From: Elgaria multicarinata webbii
Lineage: Eukaryota > Chordata > Lepidosauria > Squamata > Anguidae
Direction: 5' to 3'
DNA: 64,000 bases
Assembly (NCBI RefSeq): GCF_023053635.1
Contig: NC_086183.1
Location: forward strand, 32,593,501 to 32,657,500
The position numbers and the translations under genes are program-made. This document shows, one piece after another, positions 1-10,666 of the stretch (the first letter of the stretch is position 1; every line of letters begins with the position of its first letter). The notes beneath the pieces are model-generated. The model saw only the letters and a list, made by a program, of their open reading frames with translations. It did no database searches and was not told the origin of the DNA.

Positions 1-235
1 CTAGTCCTAATGGCTATTTGCTACCTCCAGGATCAATGGCTGTATGCCTGTGCACACTAGTTGCTGGGGAACATGGGCAGGAGGGTTCTCTTGCACCATG
101 TCCAGCTTTGTGGGTCCCTGGTCAACAGATGGCTGGCCATTGTGAGAACAGAGTGCTGGACTAGATGGACCCTCAGCCTGGCCCAGCAGGGCTCTTCATA
201 TGTGGGTTGCAGGGCTCGTCCAGCCAGCCAGACTT
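1..235 (+). repeat. LINE 3' end, CR1-like, in an NPAS1 intron
   Basis: The segment matches a second copy at 6785-7125 nearly phrase by phrase (a block ending in 'ctggactagatgg' followed by 'cagcagggctctt'). The tail structure is that of a CR1-type non-LTR retroposon 3' end. Only the 3' part is present. The exact LINE subfamily is inferred, not confirmed. Confidence 0.6.
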
Positions 236-798
236 GGGGCTAGAGGGGATATATGTGTGTGTTTGCATCTATGTGTCTCGGGCGGGTGTTTGCAGGGCCA
301 ACTAAAAACGCTGAAGTGCCTGAGGTGGGAAAGGTGGAGGTCGAACACACACACAGCACTTGAGATCTTCTGATCTTCTGCTTTGGATTCTGTCCTATGA
401 AGAGAAAACGTTCACCTCCACTCGCAGCGGGGTCTTTTCTGTAGCAGCCCCAATGCTGTGGAACCAAGAGGGCTCCTCCCTGTTAACTTTCTGGAAATGG
501 GCAAAGCCTTTGATTTTGGTGGGCCTTTGGAAATAAACTGCTGCTTTCCCCCCAGACCTTTATATGGGGTTCCGTTGCTGTGCCATTTCTGCCATTGAGT
601 GATTTATTTAAATAGTATTATTTTGAAGTTTGTACGAAACAGCAGTATATTTTTAAATAAATAAATGACCTCTCTAAATCTAAATTTTTGAGGCAGCTTG
701 CAACATATTCAAAATCTGTCACAGTGCAAGATACGGCAACCGGGAAACGAAAGAAAGTAAGATACAGAGACACAGTGAAATGAAGCAATTGCTGATAG

Positions 799-804
<6 letters not shown>

Positions 805-840
<36 letters not shown>

Positions 841-1095
841 TTATTTATATAGCACCATCAATGTACATGGTGCTGTACAGAGTAAAACAGTAAATAGCAA
901 GGCCCTGCCGCATAGGCTTACAATCTAATAAAATCATAGTAAAACAATAAGGAGGGGAAGAGAATGCCAACAGGCACAGGGTAGGGTAAGCAGGCACAGG
1001 GTAGGGTAAAACTAACAGTTTCAACATACGATTAAAAACCAGGAACAGAAAATGCAGCGAATAGGTTTGAAATTCCATTGAAAGCCTGCGCAAAG
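805..1095 (-). repeat. (ATT)n tract plus truncated LINE 3' end
   Basis: A run of about twelve ATT triplets is followed by an A/T-rich segment beginning 'tttatttatatagcaccatc'. This layout is an inverted LINE 3' end with its simple-repeat tail. It lies in the intron before the first visible NPAS1 exon. The family is probably L2-like, but I could not assign it firmly. Confidence 0.45.
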
Positions 1096-1233
1096 TGCCT
1101 TTTAACTGCTGCCCTGATTCGGTTTTGATACCAGGTTGATGAAGGGGGTGTGTGTGTCTTCTTCAGCTCCCTTCCACCTTTACCTGTCTCTTACCTGGCC
1201 TTTCTGCAATCTGCCTCTTCTCCTCTTTCTCAG

Positions 1234-1340
1234 GATCAGCGACTATATGGACTTGTGCCCCTCAGAGCTTGTGGGGAAAAGTTGTTACCGGTTCATTCAC
1301 GGCGAGGACGTGGAGGGAATCCGGCAGAGCCACCTGGACT
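1234..1340 (+). CDS. NPAS1: NPAS1 internal exon, PAS-B domain first half
   Basis: This is the first visible coding exon of a bHLH-PAS transcription factor whose 5' exons lie before the window. A pyrimidine-rich tract ending in CAG precedes it and a GTATGT donor follows. It encodes the PAS-B stretch [20 protein letters not shown] and then [16 protein letters not shown], which matches my memory of NPAS1 and NPAS3 PAS-B closely. The exon ends one base into a codon, and that base joins the TG of the next exon to give Leu, restoring the expected HLDLLNKGQ. NPAS1 is preferred over NPAS3 because TMEM160 lies next door, as in mammals, and because of the short C-terminal exon. Confidence 0.85.
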
Positions 1341-1734
1341 GTATGTTGGCCTCAAGATAATGGTTATAATGATGGTGATAGGATTTTATAGTATTTTCCA
1401 GGGTCCAAATCATATTTGCTAGATCGCACTATAGATCCGTCTGGTCAAAAATGTATATATTTTCCTTCATTGCCAGCCAGATGGCTCCACCAAGCTCACA
1501 AGTAGGGTGTGAGGTCAGCGGTCCTGCTTACTCCGCCACTTGCGTCTCTCCAGAATTCTGGTTTACTGCTCCTCTCCATGGAAGCTCCATTTGAGTCATC
1601 ATAGACGAAAGCTGTTCTTTTGAATTTATTTTATTTAGAATATTTCTTTGCCCTTTCAGGGCCAAAGCCTTTCCAAGGCGGCTTACAGGTGTTGATCAGC
1701 TTCCCTACCAAATGAAAATAACAACGGCGACTGA

Positions 1735-1965
1735 GCCGCAAGAGTGTTGCTGTTGTTTATTTATCTATACAGAAATTTATATCCTGCTTATCCCCTCCAA
1801 AAAGCAGTCACTCAGAGCGGCTTACAAAAATATAAAAGAAGTGAACAAGAGTCCGTTATTAAAACGCGATTACCAGGCCAAAAGCCGCATCAAAGATCAA
1901 GAATAATTAAAAAGAGAGAGAGCGCAAACGAACGATCAATAGATTAAATTAAACAACCAACAGAA
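1735..1965 (-). repeat. Probable inverted LINE 3' end
   Basis: The A-rich segment begins 'tttatttatctatacagaaa' and holds 'agcggcttacaaaaatataa', the pattern seen in inverted L2-type tails elsewhere in the window. It is diverged, so the family call is tentative. Confidence 0.35.
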
Positions 1966-2033
1966 TCAAAAACTTGTTTCAAGAGAGATGCCTGATACTG
2001 CCGGAGGAACACAGAGTGGCGGATAATCTAACC

Positions 2034-2141
2034 CAGCCTCCTCTAGTCCAGATGTGTTGGACTACTGCTCCAATCATCCCCAGACAGCATGGTTATGGGA
2101 TTTGTAGTCCAACACATCTGGAGGGCAACAGGTTGGGGAAG
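2034..2141. mobile_element. Palindromic hAT-type MITE relic
   Basis: Two arms read toward each other: 'ccagatgtgttggactact' on the left and 'gtagtccaacacatctgg' on the right. They are the arms of the short foldback family seen in better copies at 9216, 15815 and 51742. This copy is older, and its ends are no longer crisp. Confidence 0.55.
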
Positions 2142-2521
2142 GTTGACCTTACCTCCTGGGGTTGTATTGCTTGCCACCCGCCCCTTTATCTCCTCCGCCA
2201 ACTCCCTTCTTCTTCCTTGTGCCTCCACCTCCCCCTTTGATTTCTTCAAGACCCTCCCCTCCCCTCCCCTCCCCTCCCGAATTCCCCCCCCCCCCGAAGA
2301 GCCCACTGTTTCAGCCAATCTTGTCCTTGGATCTCCATGACCTCGCCTAACCCTTTCCTCTGCTGGTACCCTAATGCTGTTCCTGATACCTTGTCGATCA
2401 AGAGCGGACCTTCAGATGGCCGGTTTTACACAGCCGGTCAAATCAAGTGGTAAAGCACTTCCTGGACTGTACTACTTAAACTGCCCAGGGTGGGGGGAGG
2501 TATGTTTAAATTTTCCTTCAT

Positions 2522-2753
2522 AGAGCCAGTGTGGTGAAGTGGCTAAAGTGTTGGACTGGGAGCCGGGAGATCCGGGTTCTAGTCTCCGCTCGGCCACGAA
2601 AACCCACGGGGTGACTTTGGGCCAGTCACAGACCCTCAGCCCAACCCACCTCACAGGGTTGTTGTTGTGAGGATAAAATGGAGAAGAGGAGGAGGATTAC
2701 GTATGCCACCTTGGGTTCCTTGGAGGAAAAAAGGCAGGATATAAATGCAATAA

Positions 2754-2790
<37 letters not shown>

Positions 2791-2795
2791 ATGCC
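2522..2795 (+). mobile_element. MIR-type SINE (tRNA head, L2-like tail)
   Basis: The head is tRNA-like with a B-box-like 'gggttctagtctcc'. The central core contains 'gactttgggccagtcac' and 'cacagggttgttgt'. The 3' end 'gatataaatgcaataa' runs into an (AAAT)n tail, closely like the L2 tails in this window. Other copies are at 45391 and 48470. It sits in an NPAS1 intron. Confidence 0.75.
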
Positions 2796-3042
2796 CCCCA
2801 TTTAAACAACAACAGCCAAACTCCCTCCATTTGACAAACTCGGCATGTAAAGGTGAAGGATTTCCACTGAGCCATCTGCAAGAAGTTTCTGTTGTAGCAT
2901 AGATTTACACCACTCTCTCTTTCTTTGCTGAAGGTGTTTCTTTTCATGTGGGTGAGCATTCAGGCTTGCAGCCTCCCACAGCAGCTGGACGTGGTACAGT
3001 CCAGGCCCAGCGTCACCATTAGGTTCTAGGGATGGTTTAAAC

Positions 3043-3169
3043 CAGCCTTTCTCAACCTGGGGCACTCCAGATGTGTTGGACTGCATCTCCCAGAATGCCC
3101 CAGCCAGGCTGGGGCATTCTGGGAGTTGTAGTCCAACACATCTGGAGCGCCCCAGGTTGAGAAAGGCTG
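3043..3169. mobile_element. hAT-type foldback MITE, copy 1
   Basis: This is a near-perfect inverted repeat that starts 'cagcctttctcaacctggg' and ends with the reverse complement of that sequence. The flanks gtttaaac and gtttaaat differ at one of eight bases, fitting an 8-bp hAT target-site duplication. The arms carry the phrase 'actacaactcccagaatgc'. It lies in the intron just before the next NPAS1 exon. Confidence 0.8.
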
Positions 3170-3285
3170 GTTTAAATTAACCCTAAGCAATTCAGGCAGA
3201 GGCAGAGACAGAGGTGTGTGTGTGTGTTTGCTTACTGGTTTGTTAATGGCCGCTGCCCTCCTCTCTGTACCTCTACCCCCTGCAG

Positions 3286-3433
3286 TGCTCAACAAGGGGC
3301 AGGTGGTGACCAGGTATTACCGCTGGCTGCAGAAGAACGGGGGCTTCGTGTGGGTCCAGTCCTGTGCCACCATCTCGGTCAACGTCAAGAACCCGAGCGA
3401 GAAGAACATGGTTTGGGTGAACTACATCCTCAG
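3286..3433 (+). CDS. NPAS1: NPAS1 internal exon, PAS-B domain second half
   Basis: The exon follows 'accccctgcag' and ends at CAG|GTGAGG. It encodes [20 protein letters not shown] and then [20 protein letters not shown] and NMVWVNYIL, the PAC-like end of PAS-B. The tryptophan-rich YYRWLQ...FVWVQS pattern is diagnostic of NPAS1/NPAS3. PAS-B helps form heterodimers with ARNT-type partners in the nucleus. The junctions on both sides are in phase with the neighbouring exons. Confidence 0.87.
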
Positions 3434-3959
3434 GTGAGGCGTCCCTTTGGTTGCATGCAACGTCCGTGGGATGTATTCCCCCGCCCCCATTTATATCCCA
3501 CTTTTTTTTCCTCCAAGGAGCCCCATCCTTCTCTCCATTTTATCCTTGCAACAACCCTGTGAGGGAGGCCAGCCTGAAGTCACCCTGTGTGTGTGTGTGT
3601 GTGTGCCCGCCCTACGTAGGGCATTCCCTACAGCCAAAGCAGAAGACATTCTGCAAATATTGTGAGTGCAAAGCCAGGGGTGATAGGAGAGTTTGGTTAA
3701 TGTGTTTGAAGGACCTGAGCGAGGGCCTTTCTGCAGTACTGTGGTAGAATCCCAGTTTGACTGCAGTTTCCTTGTTGTTGTTTTAACAGTGGAAGAATTC
3801 CTCTACAGTCCTCTAGGGGTTCCTTGCTCATAGAAATGCACCCCCTTGTGGCAAACGCGAGGTACTTTGCCACGAAAAAGGGAGCCCTGCTTTTTTCAAG
3901 CGGCTGGAACGCTGCGCTTGTATCTCTTTCCACCACACGGGGCTGGATTTTGGATGAAT

Positions 3960-4055
3960 GAGTAACTGCAGTAGGCCAGTCTGGCTGGGGATAATGGGAG
4001 TTGCACTCCAACACATCTGGTCGGCACCAGGTCTGGGAAGGCTGGTGCACAGTGT
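3960..4055. mobile_element. Palindromic MITE half-copy
   Basis: The segment holds 'aatgggagttgcactccaac' followed by a 'ctgggaaggctgg'-type end. It is one arm of the hAT-type foldback family, with the opposite arm missing or decayed. Confidence 0.4.
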
Positions 4056-5154
4056 GTGTTGCATTGATAAATCCCTCCAGGTAGTAGCAACAGAATTCCC
4101 ACTGCTCGATGCTCCCTGCCATGTGCAGGTTGGCCTGCTCTGAGCTGGGCTGATGTCCCCTGGGATGGGGTAATCTCGCTTTTCCAAGTGAAGGGGAACC
4201 CTCCCTGAACACAGAAACCCAGCATGCCAGGGAATTTTTCATATGGGTAGCATGTTAGTTTTCTCCCTGACATGCTAGCTTTCTGTGTTCAGGGTGGCTT
4301 GTCTCCTTTTTCTTTCCCTTTTCAAATATAGGGGAGCTTTGAAACTCTTGATTTCCCTCTCCCTGCGGTCTGAGGTGGTACAGTCCCAGCAAGGGCCCCC
4401 ACTAGGGGTTCCTGGTGCTCCTCAAACCAAACCCCATCTACTCCCCCCCCCCCCCCCCGTCGCCATCTCTACTCCTCTCCACCCACCTGGAACATTTGAA
4501 ATCTACTTAACAGCTACAACATCTTCTCTGTTGATATCTCTGTTCTCCGCCTTTGCCCACTTTTCCAAACAGATAAAAGAAATATATGAATGGCTACTGC
4601 AGATGGTTATTAATGACTGCTCTCCTCTCTCCCTCCTGATAAAGCAAAGGGAAGCATTATTATGCTAATCCTGTAAGCAATTGCCGATACTAATGTATGA
4701 TTTGTCAGGGTGATTAGTATTTTAGTTAATTAGTGCTGTAATTAGAGGCTAATTAACTTTCTTGCAGCCTCCCTGCAATGGAAACTTGCTTGCTTCCTCT
4801 CCTCCTCCGTGCTCCGCTTTGCAAAAGGGGAGGGGCAACAGGATGGATTCTTGGCCTGTTGCGATCTGCAGAGATGGGGGGCTGGGGGGGGGGGGGCTGG
4901 GAACGGGGTGGGAAGAACAGGATCCGGGCTCCAAGGATCTGTGCTTAAAATACCCCCCAACTGTGCTGAGCTGAAATGGAGCCTCCCCATTTTGTCACCC
5001 CATTTGCAAACAACGGAGCATGAGGGGCTCAATTTAGCAATTTGGGTTGTGGGGGTTGTGTGTGGGGGGCGGTGGGTAAGACAACCGGACTAACCAGCAG
5101 CTCTGGTCCTCCTGGAAGTGGGCTGCTATTTATTTTATTTTTTTACCTCCAGAA

Positions 5155-5292
5155 ACCTTCCCCAACCTGATGCCCTCCACCCTTGTTGGACTGCTACTCC
5201 CATCATTCCCAGTATGAATTGTTGGCCATGTTGGCTGTGGAGGATGGGAGATGCAGTCCAACATGCCTGGAGGGCGTCAGATTGGGAAAGGG
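5155..5292. mobile_element. Palindromic hAT-type MITE, older subfamily
   Basis: The left arm is 'ccttccccaacctgatgccc' with 'ttggactgctactcccatc'. The right arm is 'gatgggagatgcagtccaac' with 'ggcgtcagattgggaaagg'. They form an imperfect inverted repeat around a spacer with 'ggccatgttggctg'. Confidence 0.6.
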
Positions 5293-5403
5293 GGGTTATG
5301 TGATGATGTAATATTCTGGAGAAGTTGTGGGTGTGTTTGGGGGGTTGGCAAGGAGTGGAAATTGGTAGTGGCAGCAAAAAAATGTGTGCAGTGGTGCAGG
5401 AAA

Positions 5404-5730
5404 CCTCTCTCACTGTCTCTCTCTCTCATCCCCTTTCACTCTCTCTCTCTCTCTCTTTCACTCACTCTCTGTCATCCCCTCTCTTTCACTGCCCCCTCTC
5501 TCTCATCCCCTTTCACTGTCTCTCTCTCTTATCCCCTCTCTTTCACTCACTCTCTCTCATCCCCTTTCACTGTTTCTCTCTCATCCATCCTTCACTGTCT
5601 CTCTCTCTCTCATCACCTCTCTTTCACTGTCTCTCTCTCTCTCATCCACTCTTTCACTGTCTCTCTCTCTCTCTCACTGTCTCTCTCTCTTATCCCCCCC
5701 CTCTCTCTCTCTCTCACACACACACACAGT
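5404..5730. repeat. (TC)n / TCTCTTTCACTG microsatellite tract
   Basis: About 325 bases are nearly pure pyrimidine on this strand. They are irregular repeats of tctctctc mixed with 'atcccctttcact' units, ending in (CA)n. All three forward frames stay open, which produces artificial Ser/Leu-rich reading frames. The tract lies in an NPAS1 intron. Confidence 0.9.
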
Positions 5731-6784
5731 TGTGAACTTTTGCCTCCGCTTTGGTGGTACCATTTGAATTTGGCGAGGTGCTTTGCTTCTTTGGGGCCGT
5801 TCACTATCCCTCAACCTAACGTACCTCACAAGGCCGTTGTGACGATACAAATGGGCCCACTCTGAGCTCCTTGGAATGTGGGCGGAGGTCATCAGCGGGG
5901 CAGTTGAATCCCGCCCCTGCCCCAGACCTCTTGCCTTTGGGATTCAGGCCGTGGCGGTTTTGAGGAGTCGAGCGGCGTGGGTCCTGCTCTCAGAGCCGGA
6001 CGTGCGGCTGCGGCGTTTCACTGACGGATGAGTCATTGCTTGCAAAACCTTTTAATCGACTAAAAGTTGCCCCAGACTAATTGGGCAGCAGACTCTTAAA
6101 AAATATCTTTTTAAGTCCTTATAAAATTTGCAGACACGAAGCTCCATCTTAAAAGAAGCAGCCACATGCATGCACCCCCCACCCCTCGCCTACCCTCACG
6201 GAGGGAAGATGCCACTCTGGCGACGCTGCCTGCAAAACCTCAGGGTCCAAATCTGGGACGTGCCCCCTGTCCCCAGCTTTTGTGCAGCTTTTCCGCACTC
6301 CGAAAGGCTGGAAGGCCTCTCCGAAATCTTAGTTATCGGCAGGAAGAACTTTAAGCTAAAACGGGCTGGGATTTTTGGTCCCACCCATTTTGCCTCTGGA
6401 CCTGCCCCCTTTTGCCTTTGGTCCCGCCTGTGGCCAAGAGCTTCCCCGAAATGGCCTTTGGCTCTTGGGCTGAAAGAGGTTCTGCAGGGCTGATCTGAAA
6501 CCGAGAGATGCTTCTTGCACCGGAACTTTTGCTTTTACCCATCAGCATATTTCTTCGATCGCAAATTGACTGAAGCTTTTATAAGAATCAGGGACGACGT
6601 CTTTCACCGAGTGACGGCCCTGCCGAGAACCCGAGTCCCCTGGTCTCAGGCGGGCCTGGGCTGCCACAGTGACGGCACAGCCACCCACAGAGTGCTTCTC
6701 GGCCTTCCCGTGTCGCCAGTTTTCCAAACAGGCTCTGGGGCTCAAAGGAAGCCCCAAGCTGGGACCAGGACGCCCCGGCGAGTA

Positions 6785-7125
6785 CTTCTTCACCCAGCAC
6801 AGAGTTAAATTATGGAACTCACTACCACAAGATGTAGCGATGGCCACCAATTTTGGATGGCTTTAGAAGAGGGTTGGGTAAATTCCTAGAGGCGAAGGCT
6901 ATCCATGGCTACTAGCCCTGAGGGTTATGTGCTACCTCCAGTATCAGAGGCAGTAAGCACATGTACACCAGTCGCTGGGGAACATGGGTGGGAAGGTGCT
7001 GTTGCACCATGTCCTGCTTTTTTGGTCTCTGGCTGATGGCTGGTTGGCCACTGTGGGAACAGAGTGCTGGACTAGATGGGCCCTTGGTCTGATCCTGCAG
7101 GGCTCTTCTCCTGTCCTTATGCTCC
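6785..7125 (+). repeat. LINE 3' end, CR1-like
   Basis: Translation of the start gives a VKLWNSLPQDV-type phrase, typical of the extreme C-terminus of a LINE reverse transcriptase ORF. It is followed by the same 3' region as at 1-235. The copy is 5'-truncated, as retroposons usually are. Confidence 0.6.
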
Positions 7126-7964
7126 CTCCCTGGCAACGACAGGCGCTTGGGGAGGGGAGAAGATGGGGGAGTCTGACTTGGACCAATTCCAACTTTGCTG
7201 GCTTGACAATAACCCCCCCCTCCCAACCCGGCTGTCTTTTTGTGTTTGAACAAGACCGGCTTTGCGATTTCAATCTGTCCTTGTTTGTTCTTGGACAATG
7301 AAGCGCCGATGGCCCTCTGCCGTTGCGGCGCTGTTCCGCTGATTCCAGCCTGCAGGTGGCTGGATGTGTCAGCCTGCATCCTCGGCCGCGTTCTGCCGTT
7401 TGCTCTCTGACGCGGGAGGAGGGCAGCGGCGGAGAGCGTGGGGCGGTTATTTTAATGCTTGGCCTTTCAGCATCACCACGTTGCTGCCGGTCAGGGTCTT
7501 TCGCTCTCGTGGCTTCCTCCAGGGCCGGTCTTTTGCCATCCCCAAGCGGCGACGCTGCAAGGTCCGCCGGGCGCACGCCACGGTTCTTTGCAACGTCACA
7601 GAGGATGTTTGGAAGCCTCTCTCTTGGGATTGCGCCCACCCCCAATCCCCTGGGCGGTTTCATGGATGGCTGGGATGTGACGCTCGGACAGCTGCTGCTT
7701 CGCGATAGCCTGGGGTTAGACTAGCGCAACCTTAGACATCAGCCTTCCCAGTCCTGGTGCTGCTCAGGTGTGCGGCACACTGCAACTCCCATCATTCTCA
7801 GCCAGCATGGAATCTGTTGTTTTGCTTGTCCTCCATGAAACTTTAAAATCCCAGTGCCAGGGACGCTGCCTCTCCTAGTCACCCAGAACGACCTCTGCAT
7901 ATGCATTTGCTCTTTTCACCTTTCCCTGTTTGTCCCCTTCCGTTATTATTTTGACCCTTTCCAG

Positions 7965-8062
7965 CAAGCCTGAGTACAAGAACACCGCGCTGGACGTCTT
8001 CCAATTGCCTGGGAGCCCTGCGAGGCCGACGGATGCCTCAGAGGCAGGGGGAGAGTTCAAAG
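7965..8062 (+). CDS. NPAS1: NPAS1 exon linking PAS-B to the C-terminal region
   Basis: A clear acceptor ('tttgaccctttccag') precedes the exon and AAAG|GTGAAT follows it. It encodes SKPEYKNTALDVFQLPG and a short Ala/Glu-rich stretch. SxPEYK.T..D..QLP is the segment I recall directly after PAS-B in NPAS3 (NPEYKDTPMDIAQLP), and NPAS1 has TPLDAFQLP there. The previous exon ends two bases into a codon and the next begins with two, consistent with these junctions. Confidence 0.85.
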
Positions 8063-9215
8063 GTGAATGAAAGGAGGCCTCAGGTGGGAGAGGAGGTCGC
8101 TGGCAAGCCCAGCCGCCCTCATGCGTCACCCACGGAAGAGGGCTTGCCCAGAAAAGGGGGGTAGGCCGGGGGGGTCAGAAGTGATTTCACGCTGTGCGTG
8201 TCAAACAGGTCCGTGTGGCGGGAAAAGCAGCGTTTGCCAAAGCGCCTGGCCCTGTAGCACGTGCGATGGCAGACTGCTTTGCGCCCATGGTACCACTCTG
8301 CAATAAAATGCCCAGGGCTGGAGCCACCCACGACGGACGCCCTCTGGTGTTTTCTGCCTGGGGCAGCTGCCGTCTTTTACTCTTAGTTCCTTGCCGGGGT
8401 CTTGTTTACTTCCTCTTAACCTTGAGGAGAGGATGTGAAACTCTCCCAAGCAGGCTTCTCCTTCGAAAGGGGGGACTCTGCCGTGCTGAGTTCCCACGGT
8501 GGCAAAATTCTCTTGACTGCTTCCTCTGCGGAGTCACTTTGCCCTGCAACGGTGATTATTCGTGATGCTGCCGGTAGGAAGTAGCTTTGAAAGGAGATCT
8601 AAAAACTCCCCGAGGGTCTGCTCCGGATAAATATTTCATTCTAGACAACAAGCCCATCCGTCTCCTCGCCGTGTAGAGGCGCTTCATTGAAGCTCCCTCA
8701 CTTCAATGGAGGCTGGTGGCTCCAAAGTCATGGGGGCGGTGAATCCGTTTTGGGTTTCTGTCCGAACCAACCAGAACGCTAAAGATTAAAGATGCAACAA
8801 ATGAAAACCGCAGTTCTAGAAGGGCGTTTTAATAAAATTCCTTGTGCCTTCAGGCTCTGGGGCATTACTTGTTCTACAGCCCTGTCTGTTCCCAAATTCG
8901 CTCGAAATATTTAGATTGTTTTCTTGAGAAAAAAGTCCAGCTGGTCCGATTCAGAAAGAATACACTTTTTGTTTACAAGCGATAGCAAGACGGTCCTATT
9001 GGCATCGGCGAACTTCGCTCTGGCAGCCCAAATGTATACAGCAAAATTTCAGACCTTGCAGAATGTATGATTTGTTTTACCATTGTTTTTACTACGCTTG
9101 CTGTAACCACTGGTTGAAACAATAAAGATCTACCTATCTATCTAAAGGAGCTCTCCAAGGTGTGATGCATGCACTATGCAAAGAACCTTGGACAGGCTCC
9201 TTTAAAGTTCTAACT

Positions 9216-9342
9216 CAGCCTTCCTCAACCTGGGGCGCTCCAGATGTGTTGGACTGCATCTCCCAGAATGCCCCAGCCTGGCTGGGGCATTCTGGGAGAT
9301 GCAGTCCAACACATCTCGAGTGCCCCAGGTTGAGGAAGGCTG
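9216..9342. mobile_element. hAT-type foldback MITE, copy 2
   Basis: It runs from 'cagccttcctcaacctgggg' to its reverse complement. Perfect 8-bp duplications TTCTAACT flank it at 9208-9215 and 9343-9350. An 8-bp duplication is the mark of hAT transposition. It lies about 100 bp before the acceptor of the last NPAS1 exon. Confidence 0.9.
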
Positions 9343-9446
9343 TTCTAACTGGTTCGGAATGAAACCAAGGACAGACTCGCCACCCCACCGACATCGGAGC
9401 CGCCAGCCTCCACTGATTTCCCCTACCATTTTCGTTTCCTTTTCAG

Positions 9447-10666
9447 AGAGCAGCTTTGCCAAGGAGAGCGCCCAGAGGAAGCTCTACTCCCCCAGCAAAC
9501 CCGGCACCCTAACTGAGGCCTACCCAAGGAGTGTGGTGGAGGCCACGTCCCGTTGCCACATGGCGGAGACCGATTCCAGCGGCCCCGAAACGAGCTACCG
9601 AGACGAGGAGGCGTCGGAGGAGGCCGGCGGAAGCGACGACGAGGAGCCTCCGAGCAAACGCATCAAGCTGGAGTTCCAGCCGGACAGCCCCTCGGGCGAG
9701 GCGAAGGAGGCCCCGCTGGGCAGCTCCGAGGAGTCGGACAGCAGCAGCGAAGCGGAGCTGGGCCTCCTCACTCCGCAGCGGGCGCGCTTGGTTCGGAAAG
9801 TGAACGGCTGCAAGGCCGGCGGGCGGAGGAGCGGGGGGCCTGGGCGCCCCTGCACTTCGGAGTTTGCCTCGGTCATCCAGACCCAAAAGAGCGTGGCCCT
9901 GAAAGCCAACGCGGCGCCCAGCATTAAATCCGAACAGGTGTCCGGAGCCAAAGGGGCCCCGTGGACCTGCCCCGCGGCCGCTCACAAGGGCGGCCCTTAC
10001 ACTGCGAGCAAAGCCCTGAGCTTAGAGAAGCCCGCCTTGAGGCCCGCCCCTCCGCATCTGTACGTCACCATCCCGGACTCTGTACTCACCCCGCCCGAGA
10101 TGGACAGCGGCACGGCAAAAGGTCCGTTCGGCACCTCCCCCCGTGCCGTCCCGACAGCCCCCTCCTCGGCAGACACGCTCTCGCCCCCGCTCTCGGGCTC
10201 CCCCTGCGAAGAGAGGGCCACGTCCACGCCCTTCACCTCGCTGGTCTACCCGACTGAGATGGAGGTGCTGCAGCGGTTCCACACGGGCAACGTGGTTGTG
10301 CCGCTAGTCCACCAGCTTGGCAACCCGCACGCCGGCACGCCGGGCTCCCCGGGCCTCTACACCACCAGCACGATCCGCTATGCCCCCGCTGACATGACGC
10401 TGGCCATGCAGGGCAACGTGCTGCCGCCCTCCCACCCCATCAGCCTCATGGACCTTGGCGGGGCCGAGGCGAAGACGTCCCGGGAACTCATGTACCACCA
10501 CCTGCAGCGGCTGAACATGGTCGCGCCGTTTGGGAACTCTGCCAGCTTGGCCCAGATTTCAGGGGGAGCGTTTGCTGCCACGGACTCCTTGTTTTCCACG
10601 CTGCCCTTCTCGGTGGCTGGCGGCGGGGTCCACGGCACATCCGCTTTGGAGCGCAAGGAAGACTGA
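9447..10666 (+). CDS. NPAS1: NPAS1 terminal coding exon
   Basis: This exon of about 405 codons starts after 'ttccttttcag' and runs to TGA. It encodes the C-terminal regulatory region of the transcription factor. In order it holds a Ser/Glu-rich acidic stretch, SKRIKLEFQPD (with IKLE, a sumoylation-type psi-K-x-E site), EFASVIQTQK, a second psi-K-x-E at SIKSEQ, LYVTIPDSVLTPPEMDSG, a GNVVVPLVH block, STIRYAPADMTLAMQ, a YHHLQRLNM block and the end LERKED. KRIK.E and EF.SVI match mammalian NPAS1. The IPDSVLTPP, IRYAPA.(.)TLAMQ and LERKED blocks match NPAS3. The acidic insert typical of NPAS3 is missing. The exon is GC-rich. In mammals NPAS1 acts mainly as a repressor in brain neurons. Confidence 0.88.

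Noticed and set aside
5251-5865. Long Ser/Leu-rich forward reading frames
   Set aside because: They translate a TC-rich microsatellite, and all three frames are open there for compositional reasons.
9509-9985. Reverse-strand frame in the NPAS1 last exon
   Set aside because: Arg/Ala-rich shadow of a GC-rich coding exon, with no homology.
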